Origin: Puffinus mauretanicus
Lineage: Eukaryota > Chordata > Aves > Procellariiformes > Procellariidae
NCBI GenBank assembly: GCA_023333565.1
Contig: JAJKFH010001934.1
Span: 246,340 to 310,339 of the forward strand
DNA length: 64,000 nucleotides
Direction: 5' to 3'
Shown: positions 14,301 through 26,040 of the stretch, in pieces
Position numbering within the stretch: the stretch's first letter is position 1
How the letters are laid out: each line of letters begins with the position of its first letter
Position numbers and translations under genes: made by a program
Notes under the pieces: generated by a model
Database searches by the model: none
Told to the model about the DNA's origin: nothing
Seen by the model: the letters and a program-made list of their open reading frames with translations, nothing else

Positions 14301-16980
14301 TGGGTTTCGGAAGCAAATATTAATGCTTCTGGTACAAACTTCATTACAAGTGCCGTTGCCAAATAGTCATGTTATTCTCTTTGTGATGGTTTGTAAGGCC
14401 TGATCAACGATACAGAGATGTGAAAGTGCTTTATTGCACGATTGTCTCTTCACAGCCTGGTGAGTTACTGTGCAGCAGCAGGGCCTGAGTAACTGTCGCG
14501 CGTGCTCTTGGACTGCAGCCGCTGTGAATTCAAATGCATTAGTTTAAATCTCTTCCATTGAAATTTAAGCTAATGTTTCATGTTTTACTAATGTAGAATT
14601 AAGGGGTCAGGCATATGATTGTGCTGCTGTGCTTTAACAACCTACCATGTGTTATCTGTTCTGCAGCAGAGCTTTGTGCACTCTTAATTCACAGCAAATG
14701 CAATATGAAATGCAGTGGCTTTAATCTCCTTGGAAGTCAGGCAAGTCTAGATGCAGTCTTTAGCATTCTGTAGCGTTCCCAGATGCAGGGAGATTTTTTC
14801 CAGACCTCCTTCCAAGCTGGACAGCTGATTTACAGACTTGGAGAAGTCTTCCAGCCTCTATCTCCGAACTTTGTGGGTCTTTGCCAGATGGCAGCGTATT
14901 TAAATGGCTTTAAAATGGCTTTTTCTTGTTTCAAAGCAAAGAGTCTTAAATGAGGTGGAGCATGCCTGTGAATCAGTATGTTAATTGCCCACAAAGAAAA
15001 TCAAAAGTACTTGGAAGACTGACTGCTGTGGCTGATCAGACAGAAACGCAGGCTCCTCTTCCGAGCACAGAGATGTCTGGTGGTGGGAGGCTGAGAAGAG
15101 CAACGCTTTCAGGAACGTCCATCTGTTCTGCGCGAGGGAGGAGAGTGCTGTTTGCTCCTCCGCCTCCACGTGGCTGCTGATCCCTTGCTCCTCCACCTGC
15201 TCCTGCTGCCGTGCTCTTGCTGTCCGTGGGGATGGTGGTCATCTCAGCAGGCAGGGGTTAAGGACAAGCGGGGTGCTGGTGCAGGTAGAGAAGGTGCAGA
15301 GGTGTCCTGCTTCCTCCCGTGTTTTTACGGCCGTGCTTTGGAAGAGAGGAATGGATTTGCAGGTTGACCGATGGCATGTCTAGTGTGTTAGTGAAGGAAC
15401 CAAGAGCATCAACATCTTCCAGGTGTGTTTGTGGCTTAGGTGGGGTTTTATTAGATTTCAAATGTACCCCCTTCCCTTTTCTGGGGTGTGTTGGCTGCAA
15501 AACTGCCTCCCACTGCGGCGGTGAACGGTGATCTCCGCTGCTGTGAAGCAGGCGTTCGCTTTGGGTGTCTGTTCTGACTAATCTGCAGCATTGATTGTTC
15601 CCAGCTGCACCAGCCCAAATTGACAATCTTGGATTTTGTTGTTTCCCAGAATAGAAGATTTTTTTACTATTGGGACTGCTGCAGTAGTGAGCTTGTCCTG
15701 AACTCTTCCTGGCTGCCCGAGTAATATTCAGCGATACTGAAGTAATGCGGCTGGTGGCCTGACAAGGACAGGGACCTTGAGGGCTGTGGCAGCTCTTGGT
15801 GTGTTTAAAACGGCTTTTTCCTACCGCCCTTCCTACAGTGGGGCAAACAAACCTGGATGTGTCAGATGGGTTCGAGTTCCTGATTAGTCACTGGTACGAT
15901 GCTGCAGCAAATTCCTGTATGTGTTTGAAAATTGCTTTATCTTTTTCCCTGAGTTAAGATTAAGCTTCTGGATATTTAAAGGTTTTCCCGCTCCTCTGTG
16001 GTGTGGTGTACAGGGGTTGGAAATGATCTGTAGGTTCACTGAAGTCCTAACACAAATTTTGATGAAAAATTAAAGTATCCAAGTGGACATATTTAAACTC
16101 TGGAGATCTTTCTTATTGTGATGCAAATGTTGAGGGGGATATTGTTACCTTAACAATGAAGATGTGGTACACGAAATAAAAAATAAACTCTTACTTTCCT
16201 TGTTAAATTTAAATTTTCCTTTGTTAAATTTAAATTAAATGAGAAGACACACTCCCTGCTCCTCCTTTCTTCCTGGTAACTTCAGTGGAGAGGAATTGCT
16301 ATGAAATTGTATTTTTATTATACGTCTGGCTAGATGCATATCGGCTCAGGCACTCTTTTTGAAATTCCCTTTATTCTCAGGATAGTGCAGCTCCTACAAC
16401 AGTTAGAGCACCACGCTTTCTCATTCATCACCGCCTTGGTTTATATTTTGCAGGCTCAGGTACGCTATTACCTCCTTGATCCCGTCTGGGAGGTGAAACC
16501 GCTCCGTGCATTGGCGCGCGTGGTTTCTCCAAGCCCTTCCTTGAGCAAAACACCCTGGTCTCCCTCGCTCCTCGCTCCCAGCTTTTCTCTCTTCTCCCTA
16601 AACTTGATGCGAGGAAGGAGCGAGGGGTGTTGATGATTTGGATTATGCAGCTAAGTGGCTGGAGCGTGGCTGGCTGTCTCCTCCCCTTCCTGAGCTTCGG
16701 CCCTAGCCAGCTCGGCTCTGGAATGACAGGCATTCCTGCGTGAAGGGAGCTGGCACGGACGCCTATTTATGAGAATCAAGTGCCCTGCCATGGGGTACGG
16801 GGAGAACAGGACCTGCGCTGCACCGTCGGGCACCCGTGCCGTTGCCTGAGGGTTGGCAGCCGCCTCGCTTGCCAGGCTCTCTCCCAGTCCGAAGCGTGGA
16901 TTTATCAGTTTAAAGGACTAAAGTGCTCTCTCAGGGTAGACTTTTTTTTTTTCCCTCTCTCCCCCTCCCGCCTCCTCCCG
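5371..16980. other. Long non-coding stretch, probable PHACTR4 intron
   Basis: About 11.6 kb without a recognisable exon. Open frames are short and motif-free; the longest (around 9367-9756 and 13957-14403) show no family signature and no matching splice sites. If the GC island at 5.0-5.4 kb is the PHACTR4 promoter, this is its first intron. One AT-rich 20-bp-period duplication lies near 16.2 kb. Confidence 0.45.
16199..16240. repeat. Imperfect 20/21-bp tandem duplication
   Basis: Two near-identical AT-rich copies containing TTGTTAAATTTAAATT lie in tandem inside probable intron sequence. No function is evident. Confidence 0.65.
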
Positions 16981-17004
16981 GAGAGCTGCTTAGAAAAGAA
17001 TCTA

Positions 17005-17050
17005 ATGGGGCAGCCGCACTTCTCGAGACCGGTAAATCCAGCTGCTTTTG
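17005..17050 (+). CDS. PHACTR4: PHACTR4 candidate first coding exon
   Basis: The ATG at 17005 opens MGQPHFSRPVNPAAF and ends with a single G before a consensus donor (G|GTGAGT at 17050/17051), so the intron is phase 1. The next secure exon (25344) needs phase 1, and the join reads on as an alanine codon followed by EEVDHPPT. A long pyrimidine tract at 16940-16980 precedes it, ending in possible AG acceptors near 16983 and 16993, so it may be an internal exon of a longer transcript. The frame stays open upstream of the ATG. An MGQ..SRPVNP type of start fits my memory of one PHACTR4 isoform. With this start the joined protein is 714 residues, close to the roughly 700 of human PHACTR4. A competing start exon lies at 5352. 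Confidence 0.6.
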
Positions 17051-20000
17051 GTGAGTAATGGAGGGCAAGGGAGACGGAGGAAACTTTGGGGCTGCGGCAG
17101 GGCAGGATTGCAGGTGAAACGGAGGAGTCGGAGGAGTGGAATGCGGGGCTTGTGTAACCTGCGCCCAGCTTGGGAGCTGGGAAGAGAAACCAGAGAAATA
17201 ACTCCATTTCCTTCCTTTCTCTTACTCATGTCACATGCAATTGCTGTGCAACATGTTCTGCTGATCTTTGGACAGGCTCCGAGCTGCCGTTTTTAGGGAT
17301 AGCCTCTGTCTTGCGGGGCCAGGTTCAGGGACATTGGCTTCACAAAGCGCTTGGACAGCGGTAAAATTCACCTGAGTGGGTAGGGGCCAGCCCCGATAGT
17401 CTGCCGGGATCAAAGCTGCCCAGAATTGCCTCCTTGGGTGTGATACCACCCAGCTTTTTGGGGCAGCTGTAGTAGTTTTGGGGGGAGAAGGGGCTCGGCG
17501 GTCATCTTCCACTTGTTTTCTCTCTCTATTCTGCGAGGTGTCTGAGTAGCTGGCAGGCTGTAGCAAATACAACCTTGCTTTAAGTCCTGGAGGTAGCACT
17601 ACTTCCAGAACACTGCGTGTAGGTCAGTTATTTCCAGGTCTCTGTCTTAGGTGCTGTTCCCAGCGCTGGGACTGCGATGCGCTGGCTATAAGAGGAGGCT
17701 TTACGCATCGTGCCCTTCCCTTTTATCTCATACCGGCTCGCTGTCAGCTGTCTGGGCTGCGTTGCTTACTCTCATCTGTAAAGTGGAATTATCTGATTTT
17801 TAGAGAAACGCTTGACATTTGCACATGGAGAGCTCCCAGAGATACAGATTTTTTTTTTTTTCATTCTTTTTCACTTTTACAACTTTGAACCTACCACATA
17901 TTTTTAGGGCTCAGATTAAACCAGTGATTCTCTCTTCCCCACCCCCAGTTCAATCCAGCTAGTCTTGTTCAAGAGCTGCTAAAAATAAGTGGTATTGAGA
18001 GAGTGGAAGGGAGAAGTAAAACTTCAGTCTTCTTCGCACTGTCGATGGAGATTAACAGCATCTTCTCCTTGGACTTATGCGCTGTTAGAAGCCGACCTGT
18101 TCCGTCTTGGGCTCTTTCTCTCATCAAGCATCAGAGACGGTGGTAATTTTCAAGGGAGTGGGCTCACTTGGTGTAATGACATTGTCCTTTGCCGGAGACT
18201 GGGGGCCAGCAGACCTGGTGTTTCCGCAAATGGTCATTTGCTATCTGAAGTCTTTTTTTCGTGGCACAGCTTGCATAGTTCCTACTGAATAAATTGTGAA
18301 CTTGAAAAGATGGTTCTTGCATTAACTTTGGCAGGATGCTGTTGAAAAGAACAGTGTTGTGAAGATTATGGTGATTAGAAATGTACAAAAGACAGGGAAG
18401 CCAAGGGCTGGGACTATTTGAGGCTGTTTTGTGACCACAGTCTTTTATTGCTTTAAGGTCAGGATTCACGTCTTCCCTGGACCATTCAGGAAATGCACAT
18501 GAAGGTTTTAAAGCTGTTATAGGAAGCTAGAAACATTTACCTGAAGTGCTTTTTTGATACTTTAACCTTAACAGCATTTCCCTCAAAAGAGTCTTTGTTT
18601 GCTTTTTGAGTTGTAGCTGTTTGCTTGAAAGCTTTTTGGATTCTTAACTGCCTTGCCCGACACAACAAAGCTGAAGACGAGGGAGCTGAATTATTCTCCA
18701 GCCTGTACATCAACACTGTTTTGGCAACGGAAGGTTTGTTGCAGTCCCACAGCGTTAGCCAGCGAGGATCCCGCGCAGGCTCGGTGTTGCGAGGCAGTTG
18801 GTCCCGCTGTAGCCTTAGGTCCAGGCTGTACTGCAAAACACGCTTCGGAAGGTTCGGTGATGTTAGGGGTATAATGAGCAGCCACGTTCTCCGCAAAAGT
18901 TCCTGATGCACCTTTTGGGCTTGTGGTAGCAGAATTTTGGGTGCATGTGCAACTTAGGAAAATGGAGGTGATTAAGCAAAAGTGTTCAGAGTTGGTGCGT
19001 GGCATTGAAGTGCCTCATTTGTCTGAGTGCTTTTTAGCTCTCAGCTAAACGTTTACGCTGTTTTTTGCTGTAGCGTAGTCTCACTGCTGCAGTTCTGTCT
19101 GTCTGTGAGCCTCGAGGCTATGGCAGTGAGACAGAAATGCCTGGTGAGCTCCTTGTGAACAGAAACTCCTGGGATTTGTGGAAATCTTGTAGTAACTACT
19201 ATGATAAGAGATGGATCAGGTTCTGGGTGAACTGGTTTGCAGATGAAAAGAATCTGGCTCAAGCTCATGATTTACACACTATGCAAGTCCTGTTACAAAG
19301 CAAAATAGTGGAGCTTTCTTGTTTCCTTTGCAAGGATTTCTCTTAATGAACATAGAATTTAACAGATCTTAACATCTCTGAAAAGGACTGGGGTAAAGAG
19401 CCTGTTGTATTTTAGGCAGTGGCGAGATCTATCTTCTTTTGAAGCTAAAGTCTGCTCCACCAGCTCTTGGACGTCTGCGGAGGTATTTCAGGGAGAAAAG
19501 CAGCATGTTCTCAGTCTTTTCCTAACAGCTTCAGTCTGCAGTCCTGTCCTGGGGCTCACTGACTCTTCATCCTTAAAGGATTGTGCCGTTTTCTTCATGA
19601 ACACTGGAAATCAGTAGTTTCCCTCCCAGGCATATAGCAATATAATATGAATTGTCGGCATCTGGGATGCAATTCTTTGATTTCTTCACAGCCTTCAGTC
19701 TTGTTTTGTTAGGGTCTGTAACTTGGATCTTGAAGTGATTTTTAGCTTATGTAATGGTGTGCCAGTTAAAAACAAAATAAACTTCTCCACAGCCATGGTG
19801 GCTTTTGATGGTGTGTGGCCTGAGTTAAAATGGTTTAAAAATTCACCAGGACTAATTCTGTAATGACCTACACTAGATGCAGCTTGGGTTTAAATTTTTT
19901 TTTTTAAATTTTGTGCCTCAAAGGTGCCGCTATCTCATGTACTGTTGCAGGTATCTTCCCTATGAGAGGTGGTCCTTAATGCAGGAAAGGCTTTTTGTTT

Positions 20001-23000
20001 ATTCGTGTTGGTACACAAAAGTGCCTTTTGCTGTATGAAAGGGTATTCTGGGGCTTGATCTCTGAAGATGGGGGTTAACTGTATTTGCTCACGTAATGGC
20101 TTTTCCTCCCTTAGACCACGGTATGACCATTAAACCATTACATTTATACGTTGGTATTTCCTAAAGGTCAGCTAGATAGCTGCTTGCTGTTGTGAGTGTC
20201 CCGTGTGCATGGCAATGGTGTGAATACGTGTGATATTTTTAATTGACCCCACGGATCCTGGCTCTGCTGGTTTGACCCATTGAGAGCAGTGGTAGAAGTG
20301 AAAGCTTTACCATCTTTAATAGGAATAGCTGCCCCAAGCCTGACAAAAGCTTTGGGAGCAGCCACTTGCTGACTGCGTGATGAGCTTGAAGACCAACTGC
20401 GAGTCTCCAGCTTCTTCCACTGAAATGGTTTCTCTTCTCTGGAAAAAAACATTACAGCAGTAGCTCAACACCACCCATGTTCTTGCACAACAGTTTGCAC
20501 CTAATACAAGGTACAGTGGGAGAAGAGCTTTTTTCCGCCTGCATTTTAACGGCAAGACTTGAGTGTAAATGTGTGTAGCAATCTGCAGGGGGAGGGTTTG
20601 AAAGACCAGCTGGCCAGGCGTGCTGATGGAGAATCGCATCCCTAGCTGCTTGGCACTGCTGGAGCTTTCTGCCTTCTTGTGTCTCCAGGCTGTGCCAATT
20701 TTGTGACGTTTCCCTAGACTATTTCAGTCTAAACATTTTGAGTTAACACAAATCTGCTGTTTAAACAGCTCAAATTCACCTGCTTGTTTTGATGGAACAG
20801 GATCAGGGCATGTTAAGTGTTTCAGAGAGAAGATCTGAAATGGCAGCGGGCTCTGGTAGCTGGGAGATAGCAGCCAGGGCACAACTCCCTCCCCAGACCA
20901 GCTGGGTCGCGGGGGTCTGTCCGAGGCATGGCAGGTTGAGCGCTCCAGGACATCATCTCGAGGAGAAGCACCCACGCTTGCCTGGGGCAATGTGCAGAAG
21001 TTGTAGTAGATGTTTTATTCTGGAGTTTTTCTTAAACCGGGGCAGTGCGTTAGGCATGGCGTGCTGGTGTCGGGGTGGGCTCTGTGGGGCTCTCCCTGCT
21101 TCAGGGTCGCTTTTCTGAAGTGGGTACTTCATGTAGTTCTTGCAGAAAGGTTAAACAAGGCTGTGCTTTGGCATGGGGGCACCTTAGGGACCTGCTTATT
21201 GGAAAGCTCTTGACCTTCTAATGAGGACTCTCCCCTGGGATCACCTGCATGACCTCATTTAACCTTATTCATAAACTTTAAATGAGTTTTCCAGCCTGGG
21301 ACCGCAGTGAAGGAGGTGAGGCTGGTCTCTTAGACACAGACCTGCCATGCAGGTAACCAGCCGTGGTGCTGAGCAAGGGCTGGGTCGGGCGAGGGCATCA
21401 GCTTCCTGACGCTTCTCACCCTTCACTTAAAGTCCAGTTTGTCTCTTTTTGCCCCGTTTCTTTCCCCGAGCACTGCACTGTGGTTCCTTAACAGTTTCCC
21501 AGTGCATGACTCGGATAAGGAGGGGTTTCTGCCTTGCATTGCAAAGCGGCTTAGGGACCCTCCTGTACCTTGTAGAGCAGAGCAAGAGGAGGCACAGAGA
21601 ATCCACCTTGCCGAGGCTCCCTTCACAGTGAAGGCTCCCTTCACAGTGTCCTCTCTGCACCATTTCATGGAAATTTGAGCTGGAAATGGGTTGTGAATGG
21701 AAGGGAAGGTCCTTTTCTGAGGGAGTATGAGCCCTATCTAATGTGAACAATCACTGAACAATGAGGCTATTTGAAATACAGATCAGTAAAGCACACCTAC
21801 AGCTGCTGATCCACCTGCTAATTAGCAGTAAAGGTAATTCATAATTGCATCACAACAGACTGTTTTAAATGTCTATGTCCGGGTGGTAATTATGGATGAT
21901 AAAAGGAAGAGTGCTGTGGAAGGGCATTACAAGCTCTCCTGTGAGCAGCCTGTGCTGCAGAACTGGACAGAATGAATCCCATTTTGTACCAGGGAGGGAA
22001 ATTGCTTTCATGGCATCGGTATCACCCGGTGGGCTGTAGCGGTCTCAGGATTTTCACACTGTTTAACGTGTATCGAGTTTTATTCTACACAGAGCAAAAG
22101 GGATGGTGAAAATCATTTGGACTGTGGTTTTATGCTATGAAGGGGTACATGGTGTGCCTATCTCCCCCTCTTGTGTGGCTGTTTTTAGACACAGAACTGA
22201 TTATAAAACAGCAAAACTGGGTGTTTTCATGTTGGAGAAGACCTGATGCACGGCACAAGCCTACAAGCCGTTGATAGCGTGGCTGATGGAGTAGCATGGC
22301 AGAGAAGCAAGAACTGAGTTATTCGATATCGATGCTGAATGTCATTGTGAAACCTGGCTTTTGTATTAACCTGCATGATTGCAATTAATAGCAGTCAGGC
22401 ACCTGGTGTGAAACTCCACCCTGAGATGGTATTTGATTTGACAGCCAGACCTGGACTGCAGAAGCTGCTGAAAGAGGTTCTTCCGCCCGGACTAAAACTC
22501 GCATGTGGGCTCTCCCCCACCCTCCCTGCTTTTAGCTGCTCCCGCTTTGGGGATATCGCGTGTCTCCTGCAGTTTCGGCTCGTCCACTGTTCCTCCCTAG
22601 CTGCTCGGAGGTGACCGTGGCAGGGGAATGCTTGTCGTTCTCCCTCTAATTGGAAATGGAGACATCACAGCTTGTTGAGGTCTCCGTTCATTAATCTGTG
22701 GACCTGATGGTTAAGTTTTCTTTTAATAACTTATTTTGCTTAGTGCAGCACTCTGACGCCTTGGGTGGCAGACAGCACATAAGTTACATTCCTAAGAGCA
22801 ATTCAGGGAAGGGATATATATGAAGTGAGCTTGGTACGACTGCCTTCAGCGCTGTTACTGCTCCTTGGAAAGGTGAGGGAAATGCCTTTGCGTGACACTT
22901 GGGATCCAAATTCAGTCCACAGCTTGTGCCTGGCAAGCAGTCTTGCCTGCCTGGTAAACTTTGGGAACGCTGTATTGAACAAAGTGAATACTGCTTTTTA

Positions 23001-25343
23001 AAATTACATGTACAACTCCAGGGCTAATGTTCTAGTCTCTGAAGAAAGTGCCTCTAAACATCCAGACAATTCCTCTTGGGGTTTCTGGGAGCTTGAAATG
23101 CCATTTTTTTTGTCCCCACTTCCACCCATCCACCCTCCCTCCCGGCAGAAAATCACAGAATAGAGCCACAGAAAATCACAGATCGGTGCTGACATCTTGT
23201 ATCTTACTTTCCACCCAATTTCTCTCCTGTTATGAAGCCAGATTTTTCTTTTTTTAAGAAGCGGCTCAGATGCTGAATTAATCTTGCTTTTTCAAATAAA
23301 CGTTGGCTGGCATCAGCTTTTCACTGGTTCTGAGTGAGCTTTCTGTTAGGGGGCTGATTTAAAAAAAAAAAAAAAAAATACAACCAACAACCAAACAGAA
23401 AAACCCCATCAACCACCACTGTGTGAAATCTGGAGTCCCGTGAGTGAGAGAGAAACCTGTACAGAGCTGGAAGGGTCATGCATTTTAGGTGAAGCCTGAA
23501 ATGGCCACAATTAGCTTTGAAAAGCCTTTTTTTTCCTGCTGGTTAGCACAGTGGCACTTCCTTGCCACTCCAGCCTCTCGGTAAACCGGAGTCCTGGACT
23601 GGCTTTCCTCTTCCTCCGTCATTTGGTTAAAGACTGCGCTTTTTGCATGTGATCTAGATCCTCCTACTGAAATACTGCCCGGTTTCCCTTGTGCCTCTAG
23701 CATGGTCTTTGTTGCTCTTCTCTTCCCTATTATTCAGTGATCTTCCAGTTCATTTGCGCTCGGACTGAGAACCTGGGGTCTGCCTGTCCTGCTGTGTTGC
23801 GCAGTGACAGCCTGTCCCCAGCCCAGCCGGCCCGAGGCTGCTCGTGGCCGTGGCTGGGGCTCCCCGTGCTTGACGCTTCCTGGGGTCTGGAATCTCATGC
23901 TAGGAAGCACTACAGGGTTGCAGGTGGAGCTCTATCAAACAACTCCGTTTTTCCTATTTGTTTTTTTCCCCTGTCCTGAATCTGCTCTTCCCCATGTTGA
24001 CAAGAATCTGCTTTTTCACATCTGGGTCTGTATCCTTGGTGGATAGGCGTAGGATATAGCAGAGTCGTTATTAGCTCTTTGTCCTATGTGCAAAATGGCT
24101 TTCCCCTAAAATTCCTTTCCCAATCTCTTAGCCTCAGGAGATGGGATTCTTGGCTGAACTTTCCGCGTGGCCTAGGGGGTATTGTCTTTTCTGCAGGCAC
24201 GTCATACAGGCTTGTCTGAAGTTGACTAAAAGGTCTTTTGTGATCCCAGGAGGCTTGCAAACTCCAGAACATTTGACTTAGAGGCTCAAAAATAAGACGC
24301 GCAAGTGCAATTTGTAACACGGCACCTCAGCCTGCGGTATGCGGTGCTTGGCAGGACTGCATCGTAGGACTCTAGGAAGTCTTGGGGCTCTGTTCTCGAT
24401 ATTGCGTGTTTTCAGAGTTCTGCGGCGCAGCTTGGGTGCTCCTGACTTTTCCAGTGCTGAAGTCAAGAGATTATCAGTCTGTAAATTAAGACCATGAAAC
24501 AGGCCACCAGCTGGCTTCACTTAGGTTGTGTGCGCTCTGATTTTTCTTTTTTTTGCAGGCATTGCTAGATTCTGCTGATTGTAAGTGTTCCCTTATGTTT
24601 CATCAAATACCCAGAAAACAGCAACATCGGGCAAGCCAGAATTGACAGTCACCAGCTTAACGTTTCGTGCTCTGGTTCTGCTTTGCAAGTTGTTTCTTTA
24701 TGAGATTTTTTGTTGCAGCAAGTTGGGGGTTTTTTGCGTGTCCCTTCCCGCCTCCATGTCCTTCTTGTGTTGTTCTCCAGAGACTTCGAGTACAGTAGGT
24801 GGAGCGCAGGCCTGTATTGTGTTGCTTTCCTGTGTAGTTGTTGCTCTTGGCCAGCGTTGCTGGCCTTATTTATAGAGGGAAGAATCAGAGAGGCTAAGTT
24901 CTAGCACATACAGCTGTTGTAATGGGTCTGGTAATTTCAGTGTGTGTAGACAGTCATGAAAGTCAGCTCTGGAGTCTGGAAGGTGTTTGTGTTCATGTAA
25001 TTACTTGTGTCTAGCACCAGTTGCTTCCAGCTGAAGATGAGAAACTGCAGCAAAGTGATTTGTGTTCTTTGGGTGAAGCTGTGACGCTGCAAATTTAAAC
25101 TAATCCTTGTTTCATTAGAAAGCCTCGTATCGGTCACCCTTTGCTCTGTTAACATTGGAAACCCCACTCTTGTCTCCCCAAGCTAACGCAAAACGCTGAC
25201 GGGTTACGTGAAGGCATGGAGTCTTGCTACCTTCTTTGCATGAACGTGCACCACCGTTTCCCAGTGTGCAAGGGGCAGGCTGGTGGGAGATGGCAGCTGT
25301 TATCTGCAGCACAAAGGTAACTTCTTTATTCTTTTCTGTGCAG
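17051..25343. other. PHACTR4 intron (8.3 kb)
   Basis: Non-coding sequence between the candidate start exon and the first secure PHACTR4 exon. It has an 18-A homopolymer at 23361-23378 and otherwise no recognisable exon, RNA gene or transposon. Confidence 0.55.
23361..23378. repeat. poly(A) homopolymer (18 A)
   Basis: A simple A run in intronic DNA. No LINE or SINE body is recognisable upstream of it, so I do not call it a retroposon tail. Confidence 0.9.
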
Positions 25344-25520
25344 CCGAAGAGGTGGATCACCCTCCAACTGATGCCGGCATGGGGGTAGATGTTTTGGAGT
25401 CGGGTGACACCACACCTCCTACAAAGAGGAAAAGCAAGTTCTCAAGCTTTGGCAAGATCTTCAAACCCTGGAAGTGGAGGAAAAAGAAAAGCAGTGACAA
25501 ATTTAAGGAGACTTCGGAAG
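25344..25520 (+). CDS. PHACTR4: PHACTR4, N-terminal coding exon
   Basis: This is the first secure exon of phosphatase and actin regulator 4. The protein binds protein phosphatase 1 through its C-terminus and G-actin through RPEL repeats, and family work links it to cell migration and neural-tube/enteric neural crest development. The exon is flanked by TTCTGTGCAG and GTAGAG, entering and leaving in phase 1, and covers about residues 16-74 of the joined model. It encodes [12 protein letters not shown], then the family-typical [20 protein letters not shown] and the basic cluster [10 protein letters not shown]. That basic segment is typical of Phactr proteins, where such residues serve nuclear import and membrane targeting (known for the family; inferred here). 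Confidence 0.93.
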
Positions 25521-25959
25521 GTAGAGTAATCGGGGTGGGTGGGAGTCCCTTCCTCCACTTGGGAAACCTCCCATTAGCCATCTGGCTAGTGAGAGGGGCT
25601 TGCTGTCACAAGCCTGAGTGCTGACACGCGTAAGAACCAAAATGTGACTTTGGCGATGGGCTGGCACCTGCAATCTCTCCAGAGACACCTTGCCATGGAG
25701 CAGTAGTTTCAGACAAACAAATTCCTTTCTTGCAAGGAACCTCCCCAAGCAGCTGTGGGGAGGGAGGGTTTGCTCCACGATCACCAATCTAGTGTGAAGT
25801 GCAGGCCTGAACGTGCAGTCCCTCCTCCCTCCTCTTAATCCACGCAAAAACAGTGAAATTTGAAGCCCTTTTATTTCCTCCAGAGGATCCCTTTAAAAAA
25901 GTATCTTGAACTTAGAGCTTACCCTGTTTTCTGAGTGCTTTTTTTCAATTTAATATCAG

Positions 25960-26040
25960 TTTTAGAACGAAAGATTTCTATGCGCAAGCCAAGAGAGGAG
26001 CTGGTAAAAAGAGGGGTTCTGTTGGAAGACCCTGAGCAGG
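25960..26040 (+). CDS. PHACTR4: PHACTR4 exon with N-terminal RPEL motif
   Basis: Acceptor TAATATCAG, donor G|GTGAGT, phase 1 on both sides, about residues 75-101. It encodes VLERKISMRKPREELVKRGV followed by LLEDPEQG. The pattern KxxxRPxxxEL becomes ISMRKPREELVKRG: the family's single N-terminal RPEL repeat with KP in place of RP. RPEL repeats bind monomeric actin. In Phactr family members actin occupancy of the N-terminal repeat controls import through the neighbouring basic residues (family knowledge). Confidence 0.93.

Noticed and set aside
13957..14403. 148-codon plus-strand open frame
   Set aside because: No motif, no promoter or splice context, and overlapping frames. Probably intronic chance ORF.
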